Assembly (NCBI GenBank): GCA_027923505.1
Contig: BROI01000009.1
Location: 62,001-126,000, forward strand
DNA: 64,000 nucleotides
Source: Mayamaea pseudoterrestris
Lineage: Eukaryota; Bacillariophyta; Bacillariophyceae; Sellaphorales; Sellaphoraceae
Reading direction: 5' to 3'
Part shown: piece by piece, positions 33,368-45,000 of the stretch
Numbering within the stretch: position 1 is the stretch's first letter
Layout: every line of letters begins with the position of its first letter
Position numbers and translations under genes: made by a program
The notes under the pieces: model-generated
What the model was told of the DNA's origin: nothing
The model's input: the letters and a program-made list of their open reading frames with translations, nothing else
Database searches by the model: none

Positions 33368-35653
33368 TTAATCTACAAAAACGAATCTGGCTCCGATTGC
33401 AAGATGATCACTAGGCCAGATATCCGATGGAAGTAAATGTCCTTGTGGAATACTATTCGAGTTGAGTTCGGCAAAGCTTGTTGGAATCGAAAGCTTCTCG
33501 ACCACTGTGAGTGACGCGTTATAGAAAATATAGTCAAGGACGTTAACAAAGGTGTCTGTCACATTTGTAAAGGGTATGCTCTCCGTCAAACCATTTTTAC
33601 TGCTCTTGTCGTGCTGCGAATAGGCACTGGTTAATTGGATGGGGCATGCCAATCGTTCATCTTTTAGCCAGTCTACAACCATTAGCTGTTGCTCGAGGAC
33701 TTCACTAGCCGGTCGACTCGCATCCCAACCTTGAACTCGCTCGGCTTTTACATTTACAAAGTCAAACATTCCCAAGTCATCCGCGCATGGCACTCCGGCG
33801 CGAAGACAAAGCTGAAACATGTTCGACGCGGCACTCTTGACTCTTGACGCCGAACTGGTCGGTTGATCACACCACCAGTAGCCTTGCCGACAACCGTCGC
33901 ATTCGTACACCTCCATGTGGTCATCCACCAGATTGGACGGCGCGTCGTAGGAATCCAGTATTCGCTTCTTTTCACTCGCGTCGTGAACCTCGACAATGGA
34001 TTCATTGCAAACCACGCAGCGCGACAAGAACTTGGTTGGCTCGAGCATTACTCCATGTGTCAGCAGCAAGTGCACCAGTGCCACTTCCAAATTGTTCAAT
34101 AGCTTCGGGCTGAGACAGTACGCACCCGGCGGACAGTCACGGCGCGACAGCATGCGCCGCGAAGTTGTCACCAGCGTCCGTCGCTCCTCCTTGCATCGAT
34201 CGAAAATGCTGTATACGGCTTGCTGCGTCCGCAAACGTTCCTCAACGTCCGTCTCCAGCGCAGCATCCTGTCCAAGTATGCGGAGCCAGCGACAAAGTTT
34301 GTTTAGCGTGTTGTCGAGGCAGTATCTGACAGTAACTTGCCTTCTTTGCGGATTGTCTGGACTGTCGTCGTCGTAAATGGATAATTCTCGCGTCAAGCGT
34401 TCGGTCAGTGCATCAACATTTTGTTGTTGCTGCTTGGACGAGTCACTGCCTCCTCCGTCTTCATCGTCGGCACCACGTTCGTCGTACGAGTTTCTGTCAC
34501 AAGCATGACTCAATGCCGCCTCTCCAACTGGCACTTGGTGGTACCAGGGCGCCACCAGCTTGGCGTTGATGACTCCCTTCGTCAAGTACGAGTGGGCGGC
34601 TCCGTGCGGCCGCGAGTTGAAATCGCCACAAAATATAAACGACTCGTCAAGTGAATTCAAAAATGCTTTCGCGCGCACCAACACGTAGTGCGCCTGACAC
34701 AATTTAACGTATTCGTAGCCGGGATGCCAATACAGGTGCGCCGTGGCAATGACAACGGTTCGAAGTGGGTTTCGCTTGGAGCGTATTCGGACGAGCAAGG
34801 CCACGTTGCGACGCAACAAGGTTTGCTGCAGTCCCTCGAGTTGATTGCTGTTGTTATGGTTATTGTTGCTGCTTTGGCCGTTACTTTTGTTCGTTGCTGA
34901 CGGTGATGTACCATCATTTGCACTGTCGTTCATTCTCGTCGCAGTATTCCGCACTCCCAGCGTCGCCAAGTCATCCAATCGAACCAGCTCATGCGTGACA
35001 ATCTCCCACTCCTTTTGATAGACAAAGCAGGTGCATGCGTCGGCTCGTCCACCCGCGCCGCCTCCCTTGGTGCGCGGCGTTTCAATACCAATGTAGTCGT
35101 GTCGCTCCAAATATTGTGCCACGTCGGACAAGTCCACCTCCTGCAAGCAAATGACGTGAGCTGCTGCTGCAGAATTATTTATGTCAGTAATGCTGTCGCT
35201 TGTCTTTGATTCATCGTTTCGTATTACAAACTTTTGCAACGTTTTGAACAAGAGTTTGCGCCGCCTTTTTGGATCAAAGACTTGGCTGCGATATTCGCGC
35301 GGAAGGTTGGATTGACTCTTTGGGGTGCAGTAGGATTCGGCCAGCATGTTCCAGCTAACGACGGAGAGTGAATCACGTCTTGATTTCGTTTTCTCGTTGG
35401 CATTGACGGAAACTGTAATCCATTCGTTGACTTCATTGAGTGCATCGTTTGCTGCGGCAGCAGCCGCCATTGTTTCGTCATCATTCGCTGCCGCAGCGTC
35501 ATCATCTTTCAAAGCTTCTCTAACAACTGGAACGAATATTAGACGATCAACCCATGTCATGAATGGATCTTTTGAAGATGATGCTTGGGCAGACGTCGCT
35601 TTGGCTGATTTCTTCGTTCGTTGCTTTTGCTTTTTCGTTCCAAAATTTGGCAT
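33368..35653 (-). CDS. EEP nuclease with inserted Mut7-C RNase/zinc-ribbon domain
   Basis: Single exon, 761 residues from the ATG starting MPNFGTKKQK; the frame is open 14 codons further upstream but without an ATG. An N-terminal basic segment is followed by Asp/Ala-rich linkers. An endonuclease/exonuclease/phosphatase (EEP, CCR4-like) domain begins at about 96: LSVVSWNMLAESYC, VICLQEVD (metal-binding Glu), TAHLYWHPGYEYVK and CGDFNSRPHG (about 341). Its last strands come only at the C terminus: NVLDYIFYNASL (about 706) and IWPSDHLAIGARF (about 747, catalytic Asp-His). Between them lies a Mut7-C-like RNase domain, VRYCLDNTLNKLCRWLRILG (about 440), with LVTTSRRMLSRR and a zinc ribbon CVVC (about 545) and CDGC (about 585) followed by QGYWW. 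EEP CCR4 relatives deadenylate or otherwise degrade RNA; Mut7-C has a PIN-like fold. A cytosolic or organellar RNA-processing enzyme is the natural inference. Confidence 0.88.
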   Translation of the reverse strand: MPNFGTKKQKQRTKKSAKATSAQASSSKDPFMTWVDRLIFVPVVREALKDDDAAAANDDETMAAAAAANDALNEVNEWITVSVNANEKTKSRRDSLSVVSWNMLAESYCTPKSQSNLPREYRSQVFDPKRRRKLLFKTLQKFVIRNDESKTSDSITDINNSAAAAHVICLQEVDLSDVAQYLERHDYIGIETPRTKGGGAGGRADACTCFVYQKEWEIVTHELVRLDDLATLGVRNTATRMNDSANDGTSPSATNKSNGQSSNNNHNNSNQLEGLQQTLLRRNVALLVRIRSKRNPLRTVVIATAHLYWHPGYEYVKLCQAHYVLVRAKAFLNSLDESFIFCGDFNSRPHGAAHSYLTKGVINAKLVAPWYHQVPVGEAALSHACDRNSYDERGADDEDGGGSDSSKQQQQNVDALTERLTRELSIYDDDSPDNPQRRQVTVRYCLDNTLNKLCRWLRILGQDAALETDVEERLRTQQAVYSIFDRCKEERRTLVTTSRRMLSRRDCPPGAYCLSPKLLNNLEVALVHLLLTHGVMLEPTKFLSRCVVCNESIVEVHDASEKKRILDSYDAPSNLVDDHMEVYECDGCRQGYWWCDQPTSSASRVKSAASNMFQLCLRAGVPCADDLGMFDFVNVKAERVQGWDASRPASEVLEQQLMVVDWLKDERLACPIQLTSAYSQHDKSSKNGLTESIPFTNVTDTFVNVLDYIFYNASLTVVEKLSIPTSFAELNSNSIPQGHLLPSDIWPSDHLAIGARFVFVD

Positions 35654-36278
35654 GCTGCAGCTGCAGCGGCGGTTGATTACCTTTGTAATGGACAAACGCG
35701 AATATTATCTTATTCTATGGTAAGAGGCTTCACTCTACGGTATCAATTTCGGATCTGCTGTGATTTGTCGCTCGATGCAAGCAGCTCGCTGGACGGCGTT
35801 GTCGTCATGGCGAAGAAGCATCGGATGGACGCGTTTCGTCATTCCCGGTACGACAATTGCCTTGCGCGGTGCCTGGCGAAGGTCTATTGTCGCGGAGCAG
35901 GTACTGTATTCTTCCGACGAAAGAGTGCACGATCAACATTGATGCAGTAGTTACATTAGGTAGCCAACAACCACGACAGCTACCGGGAGGTATAGATCAA
36001 AATGGATGCTAATTGATCGCGGCGGATGGTGGATACTTTCACATCATGTTGTCAGCTGGTTTGCACGTGGAGCGCGAGCTGGGCATTGCGGTGTTAACGA
36101 CGAAGCAGTCAAAACTGTATTACATAATACTCGCATCCTAGCAGAGAGCATATCAATACTAGAACATGCCAATGGAGAACTGCTTTGAGCAGCACCACAC
36201 AAGGTGGTTGATGCGGCGCAATGTCACGACGAAAGAGCGAGGAGGCACCTTGGGAATTTGCTTGCAGAACGCACAAAC
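35654..36278. other. Divergent intergenic region
   Basis: About 625 bases between the EEP/Mut7-C gene (minus) and the two-exon membrane-protein gene (plus). Open frames of 60-110 codons overlap each other and are not convincing. Both promoters are expected here. Confidence 0.35.
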
Positions 36279-37581
36279 ATGCAGAATAACGACGTCAACG
36301 AGTGTAAACCAGTACCGGTACCGTCGCTGGATGCTGACGGGCCGCTTGGAGAAGAGCAATGCATTCAGAATTTGCGTCAGAATTTGCGTCAGTGGATGGT
36401 GCACTTTCATGCGATGGTGTCACGGAATGTTCTGATGACGTACTCTCTGGCGCACTTTATGTCGCCATTTCATGCGAACGCCTCTATGGAGTATCTTCCG
36501 TGGCGGTCGCAGCCGAGTACTGGAACATTGCGGTTTTCACACGACCGGCGTATTTCATTTCACACGGTCGACTTGAAGCGTCCTCATTGCCGAGCGATCG
36601 AACAATCCACCATGACCATTTCTCATCCCAGCCTTTCGGAGACTGCAGGCGGGGAACTCTTCTCCAACCTCTCTTCACCAGCGCTGACATTTGAGCATAT
36701 TGCGGCCTCCGATATTGTGGAAGACAGTCGCAGCAGCCATGTCACTTACGGCAACAACAAGATGGCCTTTGTCTTTTCGGCAACTTCCTACCAATGGCGC
36801 GACGAATACTTTGACAATCAACCTGGTATACTTGCAGTTATGGACCATAACGAAAATTTACTCATGGCGCACCACAAGGGCGCCATTTGTCTGGCAATCA
36901 TATGGATCGGCATGACGGTTCCATTCGTTTTGTCACTCATCATTTGGAATGGACTCGTGTACTGTCTTTTCATGCTTGGAATAGCATTCTTTGGTTTTTT
37001 GATGTGTGGACGAACAGCCTACTACAATCGGGGTAATTTTCCGTCGCATACAGCATTGACATCCGAGGGAATCAAGTTTGTAGATGGCTCCAAGTTCAAC
37101 CACGGAGCAGGTGCGTCCTAGTTGATGCGTATATTCTGGAGTATGAAAATTGAGGTACATGCTGGCTAACACATTTTACACATACCCATTATCATTAGTC
37201 TATATGTTTCCCTTCCAGGACATTGTGAGCATGGCTCGCGTGAAGGACAGCCCGGCCCTTTGCCAATTGGTGCTGGCAAACCCCGTATCATCCTATCTTC
37301 AGGAACCACCATTGGGGCGAACGCAACAATCCAACACAAATAAAATTCAAATCGAGTTTCTCGAAAATGTCACAATGCTCATTATGATTGCCATGGCTCT
37401 CAAAACAGCTTCGTCCAGTGCTCCGACTCTCGCTGTGCCATTGGGCGGTAATATGAGCCAGGTTGCAGCGACTGTAGTTTCCACAAGAAACGGGCCAGTG
37501 ATTGGTAACATTCAGATGCAATTGAACCAATGGGTTGAAAGCTTGCGCTCACATTATTTGTCAGCGGATACGGTTGCGTAG
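36279..37581 (+). CDS. Two-exon hypothetical membrane protein, last gene before satellites
   Basis: Predicted exons 36279-37110 and 37199-37581 (88-bp intron, GTGCGT donor, TAG acceptor) give 404 residues. The N-terminal half is polar with a few family-like patches (MVHFHAMVSRNVLMTYSLAHFM; YLPWRSQPSTGTLRFSHDRR). Residues about 155-210 contain NKMAFVFSATSYQWRDEYFD, followed by two adjacent membrane helices (about 208-255: AICLAIIWIGMTVPFVLSLI and VYCLFMLGIAFFGFLMC). Exon 2 adds an amphipathic helix (IEFLENVTMLIMIAMALKTA) and a polar C terminus. No family is recognised. An alternative acceptor (CAG ending at 37218) has a better pyrimidine tract but shifts the frame to a stop at 37343, giving a short Gly/Pro-rich tail; the two would encode different C termini. 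The first ATG was used; the frame is open further upstream but begins there without ATG. Confidence 0.6.
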
Positions 37582-37734
37582 CATCACAATGCAGAAAAAT
37601 AAGTAAAATGTTGCTTGGAATGTAAAAAATTCCATCACAATTTTAAGGTAGCTTATTGCACTCAACTGTGAAAACAGGCACTCTATGTATAAGACATCAC
37701 ATGGCTCTAAGGACAGGCTTTGATAAACAAGGGC
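37582..37734. other. Gene/satellite boundary
   Basis: About 150 unique bases between the stop codon of the last gene and the first satellite monomer. They must hold that gene's 3' UTR and polyadenylation site. Confidence 0.5.
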
Positions 37735-37904
37735 TGCTGCCCACTGAGGCTGGCGAGAAGTTCTCACCAGTCAAATTGCCATACCCTAAGACACAAGCCA
37801 AGCCTACCATCTTGTAGCGCAGCCTGAATAATGATGTTGGCACCATTCTGGTGTATTTTGGGCACCCACAGGGTCTGCTGTAGGGACGTTTGAAGGTCAC
37901 GGCA
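37735..37904. repeat. Single diverged satellite B monomer
   Basis: One ~170-bp copy of the 169-bp satellite B, in the same orientation as the block at 40.4-42.0 kb, recognisable by ATGATGTTGGCACCATTCTG and by the dyad region. It is more diverged than the main block and marks the outer edge of the satellite domain. Confidence 0.85.
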
Positions 37905-40360
37905 TGGGTTTCAGCTATTCAAACACACTCAATAACCATAGCCATGGGCCAACCAGCTTCAATATGAGTCTCTGCGGTTGCTAGCCATGCAAAAAGGATG
38001 CAGGATGTGCAATCCATTCAATGGTATACCTTTAAACCCTCCAGGAAAATGACCAGGGTTGGGTTCAGCATGGGTTTCAGCTACTCAAATACAAACACAC
38101 TCAATAGCCATAGCCGTGAGCCAGCCAGCTTCAATCTGAGTCTCTGCGGTTGCTAGGCATGCATACAGGATGCAGGATGTGCAATCCATTCAAATTTTTA
38201 CCTACACTCCTCCAGGAAAATGACCGGGGCTGGGTTTGGCATGGGTCCAGCTACTACTCAAATATAAACACACTTAATAGCCATAGCCATGTGCCAGCCA
38301 TCTTCAATATGTGTCTCTGCGGTTGCTAGGCATGCAAAAAGGATGTAGGATGTGCAATCCATTCAAATTTATACCTACAAGTCCTCCAGGAAAATGACCG
38401 GGGTTGGGTTCGGCACTAGTCCAGCTACTCGAATATAAACACACTCAATAGCCATAACCATGTGCCAGCCTGTTTCAATATGAGTCTCTGCGGTTGCTAG
38501 GCATGCAAAAAGGATGTAGGATGTGCAATCCATTCAAATTTATACCTACAACTCCTCCAGGAAAATGACCGGGGTTGGGTTTGGCATGGGTCCAGCTACT
38601 CAAATATAAACACACTCAATAGCCATAGCCATGTGCCAGCCAGCTTCAATCTGAGTCTCTGCGGTTGCTAGGCATGCATAAAGGATGCAGGATGTGCAAT
38701 CCATTCAATGGTATACCTTCAAACCCTCCAGGAAAATGACCGGGGTTGGGTTCAGCAATGGTTTCAGCTACTCAAAAACAAACACACTCAATAGCCATAG
38801 CCATGAGCCAGCCAGCTTCAAAATGAGTCTCTGCAGTTGCTAGGCATGCATAAAGGATGCAGGATGTGCAATCCATTCAATTTTATACCTACAACCCCTC
38901 CAGGAAAATGACTGGGGTTGAGTTTGGCATGGGTCCAGCTACTCAAATACAAACACACTCAATAGCCATAGCCATGTGCCAGCCTGCTTCAATATGAGTC
39001 TCTGCGGTTGCTAGGCATGCATAAAGGATGCAGGATGTGCAATCCATTCAATGGTATACCTTCAAACCCTCCAGTAAAATGACCGGGGTTGGGTTCAGCA
39101 ATGGTTTCAGCTATTCAAATACAAACACACTCAATAGCCATAGCCGTGTGCCAGCCTGCTTCAATATGAATCTCTGCGGTTGCAAGGCATGGATTAAAGA
39201 TGCAGGATGTGCAATCCATTCAAATTTTTACCTACAAACCCTCCAGTAAAATGATCGGAGTTGGGTTCAGCAATGGTTTCAGCTATTCAAATACAAACAC
39301 ACTCAATAGCCATAGCCATGAACCAGCCTGTTTCAAAATGAGTCTCTGCGGTTGCTAGGCATGGATTAAAGATGCAGGATGTGCAATCCATTCAAATTTT
39401 TTCCTACAAACCCTCCAGGAAAATGACCGGGGTTGGGTGGGGTTCGGTGGTGGCCGGCAGGCACATGGGTTTCAGCTATTCAGACACACTCAATAGCCAT
39501 AGCCATCTCCCAGCCAGCTTCAATCTGAGTCTCTGCGGTTGCTAGGCATGCATAAAGGATGCAGGATGTGCAATCCATTCAATGATATACCTTCAAACCG
39601 TCCAGGAAAATGACCGGGGTTGGGTTCAGCAATGGTTTCAGCTACTCAAATACAAACACACTCAATAGCCATAGCCAAGAGCCAGCCAGCTTCAATTTGA
39701 GTCTCTGCGGTTGCTAGGCATGCAAAAAAGAATGCAGGATGTGCAATCCATTTCAATGGTATACCTACAACTCCTCCAGGAAAATGACTGGGGTTGGGTT
39801 CGGCATGGGTCCAGCTACTCAAATATAAACACACTCAATAGCCATAGCCATGTGCCAGCCTCTTTCAATATGAGTGTCTGCGGTTGCTAGGCATGGACTG
39901 AAGATGCAGGATCTGCAATCCATTCAATGGTATACCTTCAAACCCTCCATTAAAATGACCGGGGTTGGGTTCATCAATGGTTTCAGCTATTCAAATACAA
40001 ACCACTCAATAGCCATAGCCATGAGCCAGCCTGCTTCAATATGAGTCTCTGCGGTTGCTAGGCATGGATTTAAGATGCAGGATGTGCAATTCATTCAATA
40101 ATATACCTTCAAACCCTTCAGGAAAATGACTGGGGTTGGGTTCAGCAATGGTTTCAGCTACTCAAACACACTCGCAATCAATAGCCATACCGTAGCCATG
40201 GGCGATCCAGCTTCCAATATGAGACTCTGCGGTTGCTTGGCATGGATTAATATGTAGGTTGTGCAATCCATTCGAATTTTTACCTACAAACCCTCCAGGA
40301 AAATTACCGGGGATAGGTTTAGCATGGGTTTCAGCTACTCAAATACGAACACACTCAATA
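37905..40360. repeat. Satellite A array, left flank (about 172-bp unit)
   Basis: About 14 head-to-tail monomers. Landmarks of the unit, in order, are TGCAATCCATTCAA, CCTCCAG(G/T)AAAATGAC, GGGGTTGGGTT, AAACACACTCAATAGCCATA and TCTCTGCGGTTGCTAGGCAT. Copies here are heterogeneous and mix two monomer types. One has the words AATTTATACCTACAA, GGTCCAGCTACTC and CAATCTGAG; the other has AATGGTATACCTTCAAA, GGTTTCAGCTATTC and CAATATGAG. No coding potential is visible. Confidence 0.95.
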
Positions 40361-42040
40361 CCCCCAGTGGGCTGAGACTGGTGACAAGTTGTCACCAAAC
40401 AAATATATCTCCCTGCGAGACAAGCAACTTAGCGCAGCCTGATTAATGATGTTGGCACCATTCTGGTGTTATTTGGGCACCTACAGGGCCTGATGTAGGG
40501 GCGTTTGAATGTCACAGCATCTGTGGGATGAGACTGGTGACAAGTTGTCACCAGATACATTGCCATTCCCTGAGACACCAGCCAAGCAAATCATCTTGTA
40601 GCGCAGCCTGAATAATAATGTTGGCACAATTCTGGTGTATTTTGGGCACCTTCTGGTCTTGCTGTAGGGGCGTTTGAATGTCACAGCATCAGCGGGCTGA
40701 GACTGGTGACAAGTTGTCACCAAATACATTGCCATCCCCTGAGACACCAGCCAAGCAAATCATCTTGTCGCGCAGCCTGAATAATAATGTTGTCACCATT
40801 CTGGTGTAATTTGGGCACCTACAGGGCCTGATGTAGGGACGTTTGAATGTCACGGCATCAGTGGGCTGAGACTGGTGACAAGTTGTCACCAAATACATTG
40901 CCATCCCCTGAGACACCAGCCAAGCCTACCATCTTGTAGCCCTGCCTGAATGATGATGTTGGCACCATTTGGGTGTAATTTGGGCACCTACAGGGCCTGA
41001 TGTAGGGGCGTTTGAATGTCACGGCATCTGCGGGCTGAGACTGGTGACAAGTTGTCACCAAATACATTGCCATCCCCTGAGACACCAGCCAAGCAAATCA
41101 TCTTGTCGCGCAGCCTGAATAATGATGTTGGCACCATTCTGGTGTAATTTGGTCACCTACAGGGCCTGATGTAGGGACGTTTGAATGTCACGGCATCAGT
41201 GGGCTGAGACTGGTGACAAGTTGTCACCAAATACATTGCCATTCCCTGAGACACCAGCCAAGCAAATCATCTTGTCGTGCAGCCTGAATAATGATGTTGG
41301 CACCATTCTGGTGTATTTTTGGCACCTACAGGGCCTGATGTAGGGGCGTTTGAATGTCACGGCATCAGCGGGCTGAGACTGGTGACAAGTTGTCACCAAA
41401 TACATTGCCATCCCCTGAGACACCAGCCAAGCCTACCATCTCGTAGCGCAGCCTGAAAAATGATGTTGGCACCATTCTGGTGTTATTTGGGCACCTATGG
41501 GGCTTGCTGTAGGGGCGTTTGAATGTCACGGCATCTGCGGGCTGAGACTGGTGACAAGTTGTCACCAAATACATTGCGATCCCCTGAGACACCAGCCAAG
41601 CAAATCATCTTGTCGTGCAGCCTGAATAATGATGTTGGCACAATTCTGGTGTATTTTGGGCACCTTCAGGTCTTGCTGTAGGGGCGTTTGAATGTCACAG
41701 CATCAGCGGGCTGAGACTGGTGACAAGTTGTCACCAAATACATTGCCATCCCTGAGGCACCAGCCAAGCCTACCATCTTGTAGCGCAGCCTGAATAATGA
41801 TGTTGACACCATTGTGGTGTATTTTGAGCACCTACAGGGCTTGCTGTAGGGGTGTTTGAATGACACGGCATCTGCGGGCTGAGACTGGTGACTAGTTGTC
41901 ACCAAATACATTGCCATCCCCAGAGACACCAGCCAAGCTTACCATCTGGTAGCGCAGCCTGCATAATGATGTTGGCACCATTCTGGTGTAATTTGAACAC
42001 CTACAGGGCCTGATGTAGGGGCGTTTGAATGTCACAGCAT
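40361..42040. repeat. Satellite B array (169-bp unit)
   Basis: About ten head-to-tail copies with a strict 169-bp period (for example 40747, 40916, 41085, 41423 and 41592 mark the same position). Unit landmarks are GGGCTGAGACTGGTGACAAG, CCCTGAGACACCAGCCAAGC, GCAGCCTGAATAATGATGTT and GTAGGGGCGTTTGAATGTCA. Each unit carries the perfect 19-bp dyad TGGTGACAAGTTGTCACCA or a close variant. The repeated 75-codon minus-strand frames are by-products of the period, not genes. Confidence 0.95.
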
Positions 42041-45000
42041 GGGTTTCAGTTTCAGCTATTCAAACACACTCAATAACCATAACCATGTGCCAGCCAGCTT
42101 CAATATGAGTCTCTGCGGTTGCTAGGCATGCATAAAGGATGTAGGATGTGCAATCCATTCAAATTTATACCTACAACCCCTCCAGGAAAATGACCGGGGT
42201 TGGGTTCAGCATGGGTCCAGCTACTCAAATATAAACACACTCAATAGCCATAGCCATGTGCCAGCCAGCTTCAATCTGAGTCTCTGCGGTTGCTAGGCAT
42301 GCATAAAGGATGCAGGATGTGCAATCCATTCAATGGTATACCTTCAAACCCTCCAGGAAAATGACCGGGGTTGGGTTCAGCAATGGTTTCAGCTACTCAA
42401 ATACAAACACACTCAATAGCCATAGCCATGTGCCAGCCTGCTTCAATATGAGTCTCTGCGGTTGCTAGGCATGCATAAAGGATGTAGGATGTGCAATCCA
42501 TTCAAATTTATACCTACAACTCCTCCAGGAAAATGACCGGGGTTGGGTTTGGCATGGGTCCAGCTACTCAAATATAAACACACTCAATAGCCATAGCCAT
42601 GTGCCAGCCAGCTTCAATCTGAGTCTCTGCGGTTGCTAGGCATGCATAAAGGATGCAGGATGTGCAATCCATTCAATGGTATACCTTCAAACCCTCCAGT
42701 AAAATGACCGGGGTTGGGTTCAGCAATGGTTTCAGCTATTCAAATACAAACACACTCAATAGCCATAGCCATGAGCCAGCCTGCTTCAATATGAGTCTCT
42801 GCGGTTGCTAGGCATGCATAAAGGATGCAGGATGTGCAATCCATTCAATGGTATACCTACAAACCCTCCAGTAAAATGACTGGGGTTGGGTTCAGCAATG
42901 GTTTCAGCTATTCAAATACAAACACACTCAATAGCCATAGCCATGAGCCAGCCAGCTTCAATCTGAGTCTCTGCGGTTGCTAGGCATGCATAAAGGATGC
43001 AGGACGTGCAATCCATTCACATTTTTACCTACAAACCCTCCAGGAAAATGACCGGGGTCGGGTTTGGCATGGGTTTCAGCTACTCATATACAAACACACT
43101 CAATAGCCCTAGCCACGGGCCAGCCAGCTACAATATTAGTCTCTGCCGTTGCATGGCATGGTTTAAAGATGCAGCATGTGCAATCCACTCAATGGTATAC
43201 CTTTAAACCCACCAGTAAAATGACCAGGGTTGGGTTCAGCCATGGGCCAGCTACTCAAATACAAACACTCAATAACCGTAGCCATGAGCCAGCCTGCTCC
43301 AATCAGAGTCATTGCGGTTGCTAGGTATGCATAAAGGATGCAGGATGTGCAATCCAATCAATGGTATACCTTCAAACCCTCCAGTAAAATGACCGGGGTT
43401 GGGTTCAGCAATGGGTCCAGCTACTCAAATACAAACACACTCAATAGCCATAGCCATGTGCCAGCCTGCTTCAATATGAGTCTCTGCGGTTGCTAGGCAT
43501 GCATAAAGGATGCAGGATGTGCAATCCATTCAAATTTATACCTACAACCCCTCCAGGAAAATGACCGGGGTTGGGTTCGGCATGGGTCCAGCTACTCAAA
43601 TATAAACACACTCAATAGCCATAGCCATGTGCCAGCCTGCTTCAATATGAGTCTCTGCGGTTGCTAGGCATGCATAAAGGATGCAGGATGTGCAATCCAT
43701 TCAATGGTATACCTTCACACCCTCCAGTAAAATGACCGGGGTTGGGTTCAGCAATGGTTCCAGCTATTCAAATACAAACACACTCAATAGCCATAGCCAT
43801 GAGCCAGCCTGCTTCAATATGAGTCTCTGCGGTTGCTAGGCATGCATAAAGGATGCAGGATGTGCAATCCATTCAATGGTATACCTTCAAACCCTCCAGT
43901 AAAATGACCGGGGTTGGGTTCAGCAATGGTTTCAGCTATTCAAATACAAACACACTCAATAGCCATAGCCATGAGCCAGCCTGCTTCAATATGAGTCTCT
44001 GCGGTTGCTAGGCATGCATAAAGGATGCAGGATGTGCAATCCATTCAATGGTATACCTTCAAACCCTCCAGTAAAATGACCGGGGTTGGGTTCAGCAATG
44101 GTTTCAGCTATTCAAATACAAACACACTCAATAGCCATAGCCATGAGCCAGCCTGCTTCAATATGAGTCTCTGCGGTTGCTAGGCATGCATAAAGGATGC
44201 AGGATGTGCAATCCATTCAATGGTATACCTTCAAACCCTCCAGTAAAATGACCGGGGTTGGGTTCAGCAATGGTTTCAGCTACTCAAATACAAACACACT
44301 CAATAGCCATAGCCATGAGCCAGCCTGCTTCAATATGAGTCTCTGCGGTTGCTAAGCATGCATATAGGATGCAGGATGTGCAATCCATTCAAATTTATAC
44401 CTACAGACCCTCCAGGAAAATGACCAGGGTTGGGTTCAGCGATGGTTTCAGCTATTCAGATATTAACACACTCAATAGCCATAGCCATGAGCTAGCCTGA
44501 TTCAATATGAGTCTCTGCGGTTTCTAGGCATGCATAAAGGATGCAGGATGTGCAATCCATTCAATGGTATACCTTCACACCCTCCAGTAAAATGACCGGG
44601 GTTGGGTTCAGCAATGGTTTCAGCTATTCAAATACAAACACACTCAATAGCCATAGCCATGAGCCAGCCTGCTTCAATATGAGTCTCTGCGGTTGCTAGG
44701 CATGCATAAAGGATGCAGGATGTGCAATCCATTCAATGGTATACCTTCAAACCCTCCAGTAAAATGACCGGGGTTGGGTTCAGCAATGGTTTCAGCTACT
44801 CAAATACAAACACACTCAATAGCCATAGCCATGAGCCAGCCTGCTTCAATATGAGTCTCTGCGGTTGCTAGGCATGCATAAAGGATGCAGGATGTGCAAT
44901 CCATTCAATGGTATACCTTCAAACCCTCCAGTAAAATGACCGGGGTTGGGTTCAGCAATGGTTTCAGCTATTCAAATACAAACACACTCAATAGCCATAG

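Noticed and set aside
35654-35695. Extended N terminus for the EEP/Mut7-C protein
   Set aside because: The extra 14 codons begin at TTG, not ATG; a eukaryotic gene would start at the internal ATG at 35653.
40481-41929. Series of similar 75-88-codon minus-strand frames in satellite B
   Set aside because: They are spaced exactly 169 bp apart, fall in shifting frames and translate the satellite unit; there is no sign of protein-level conservation.
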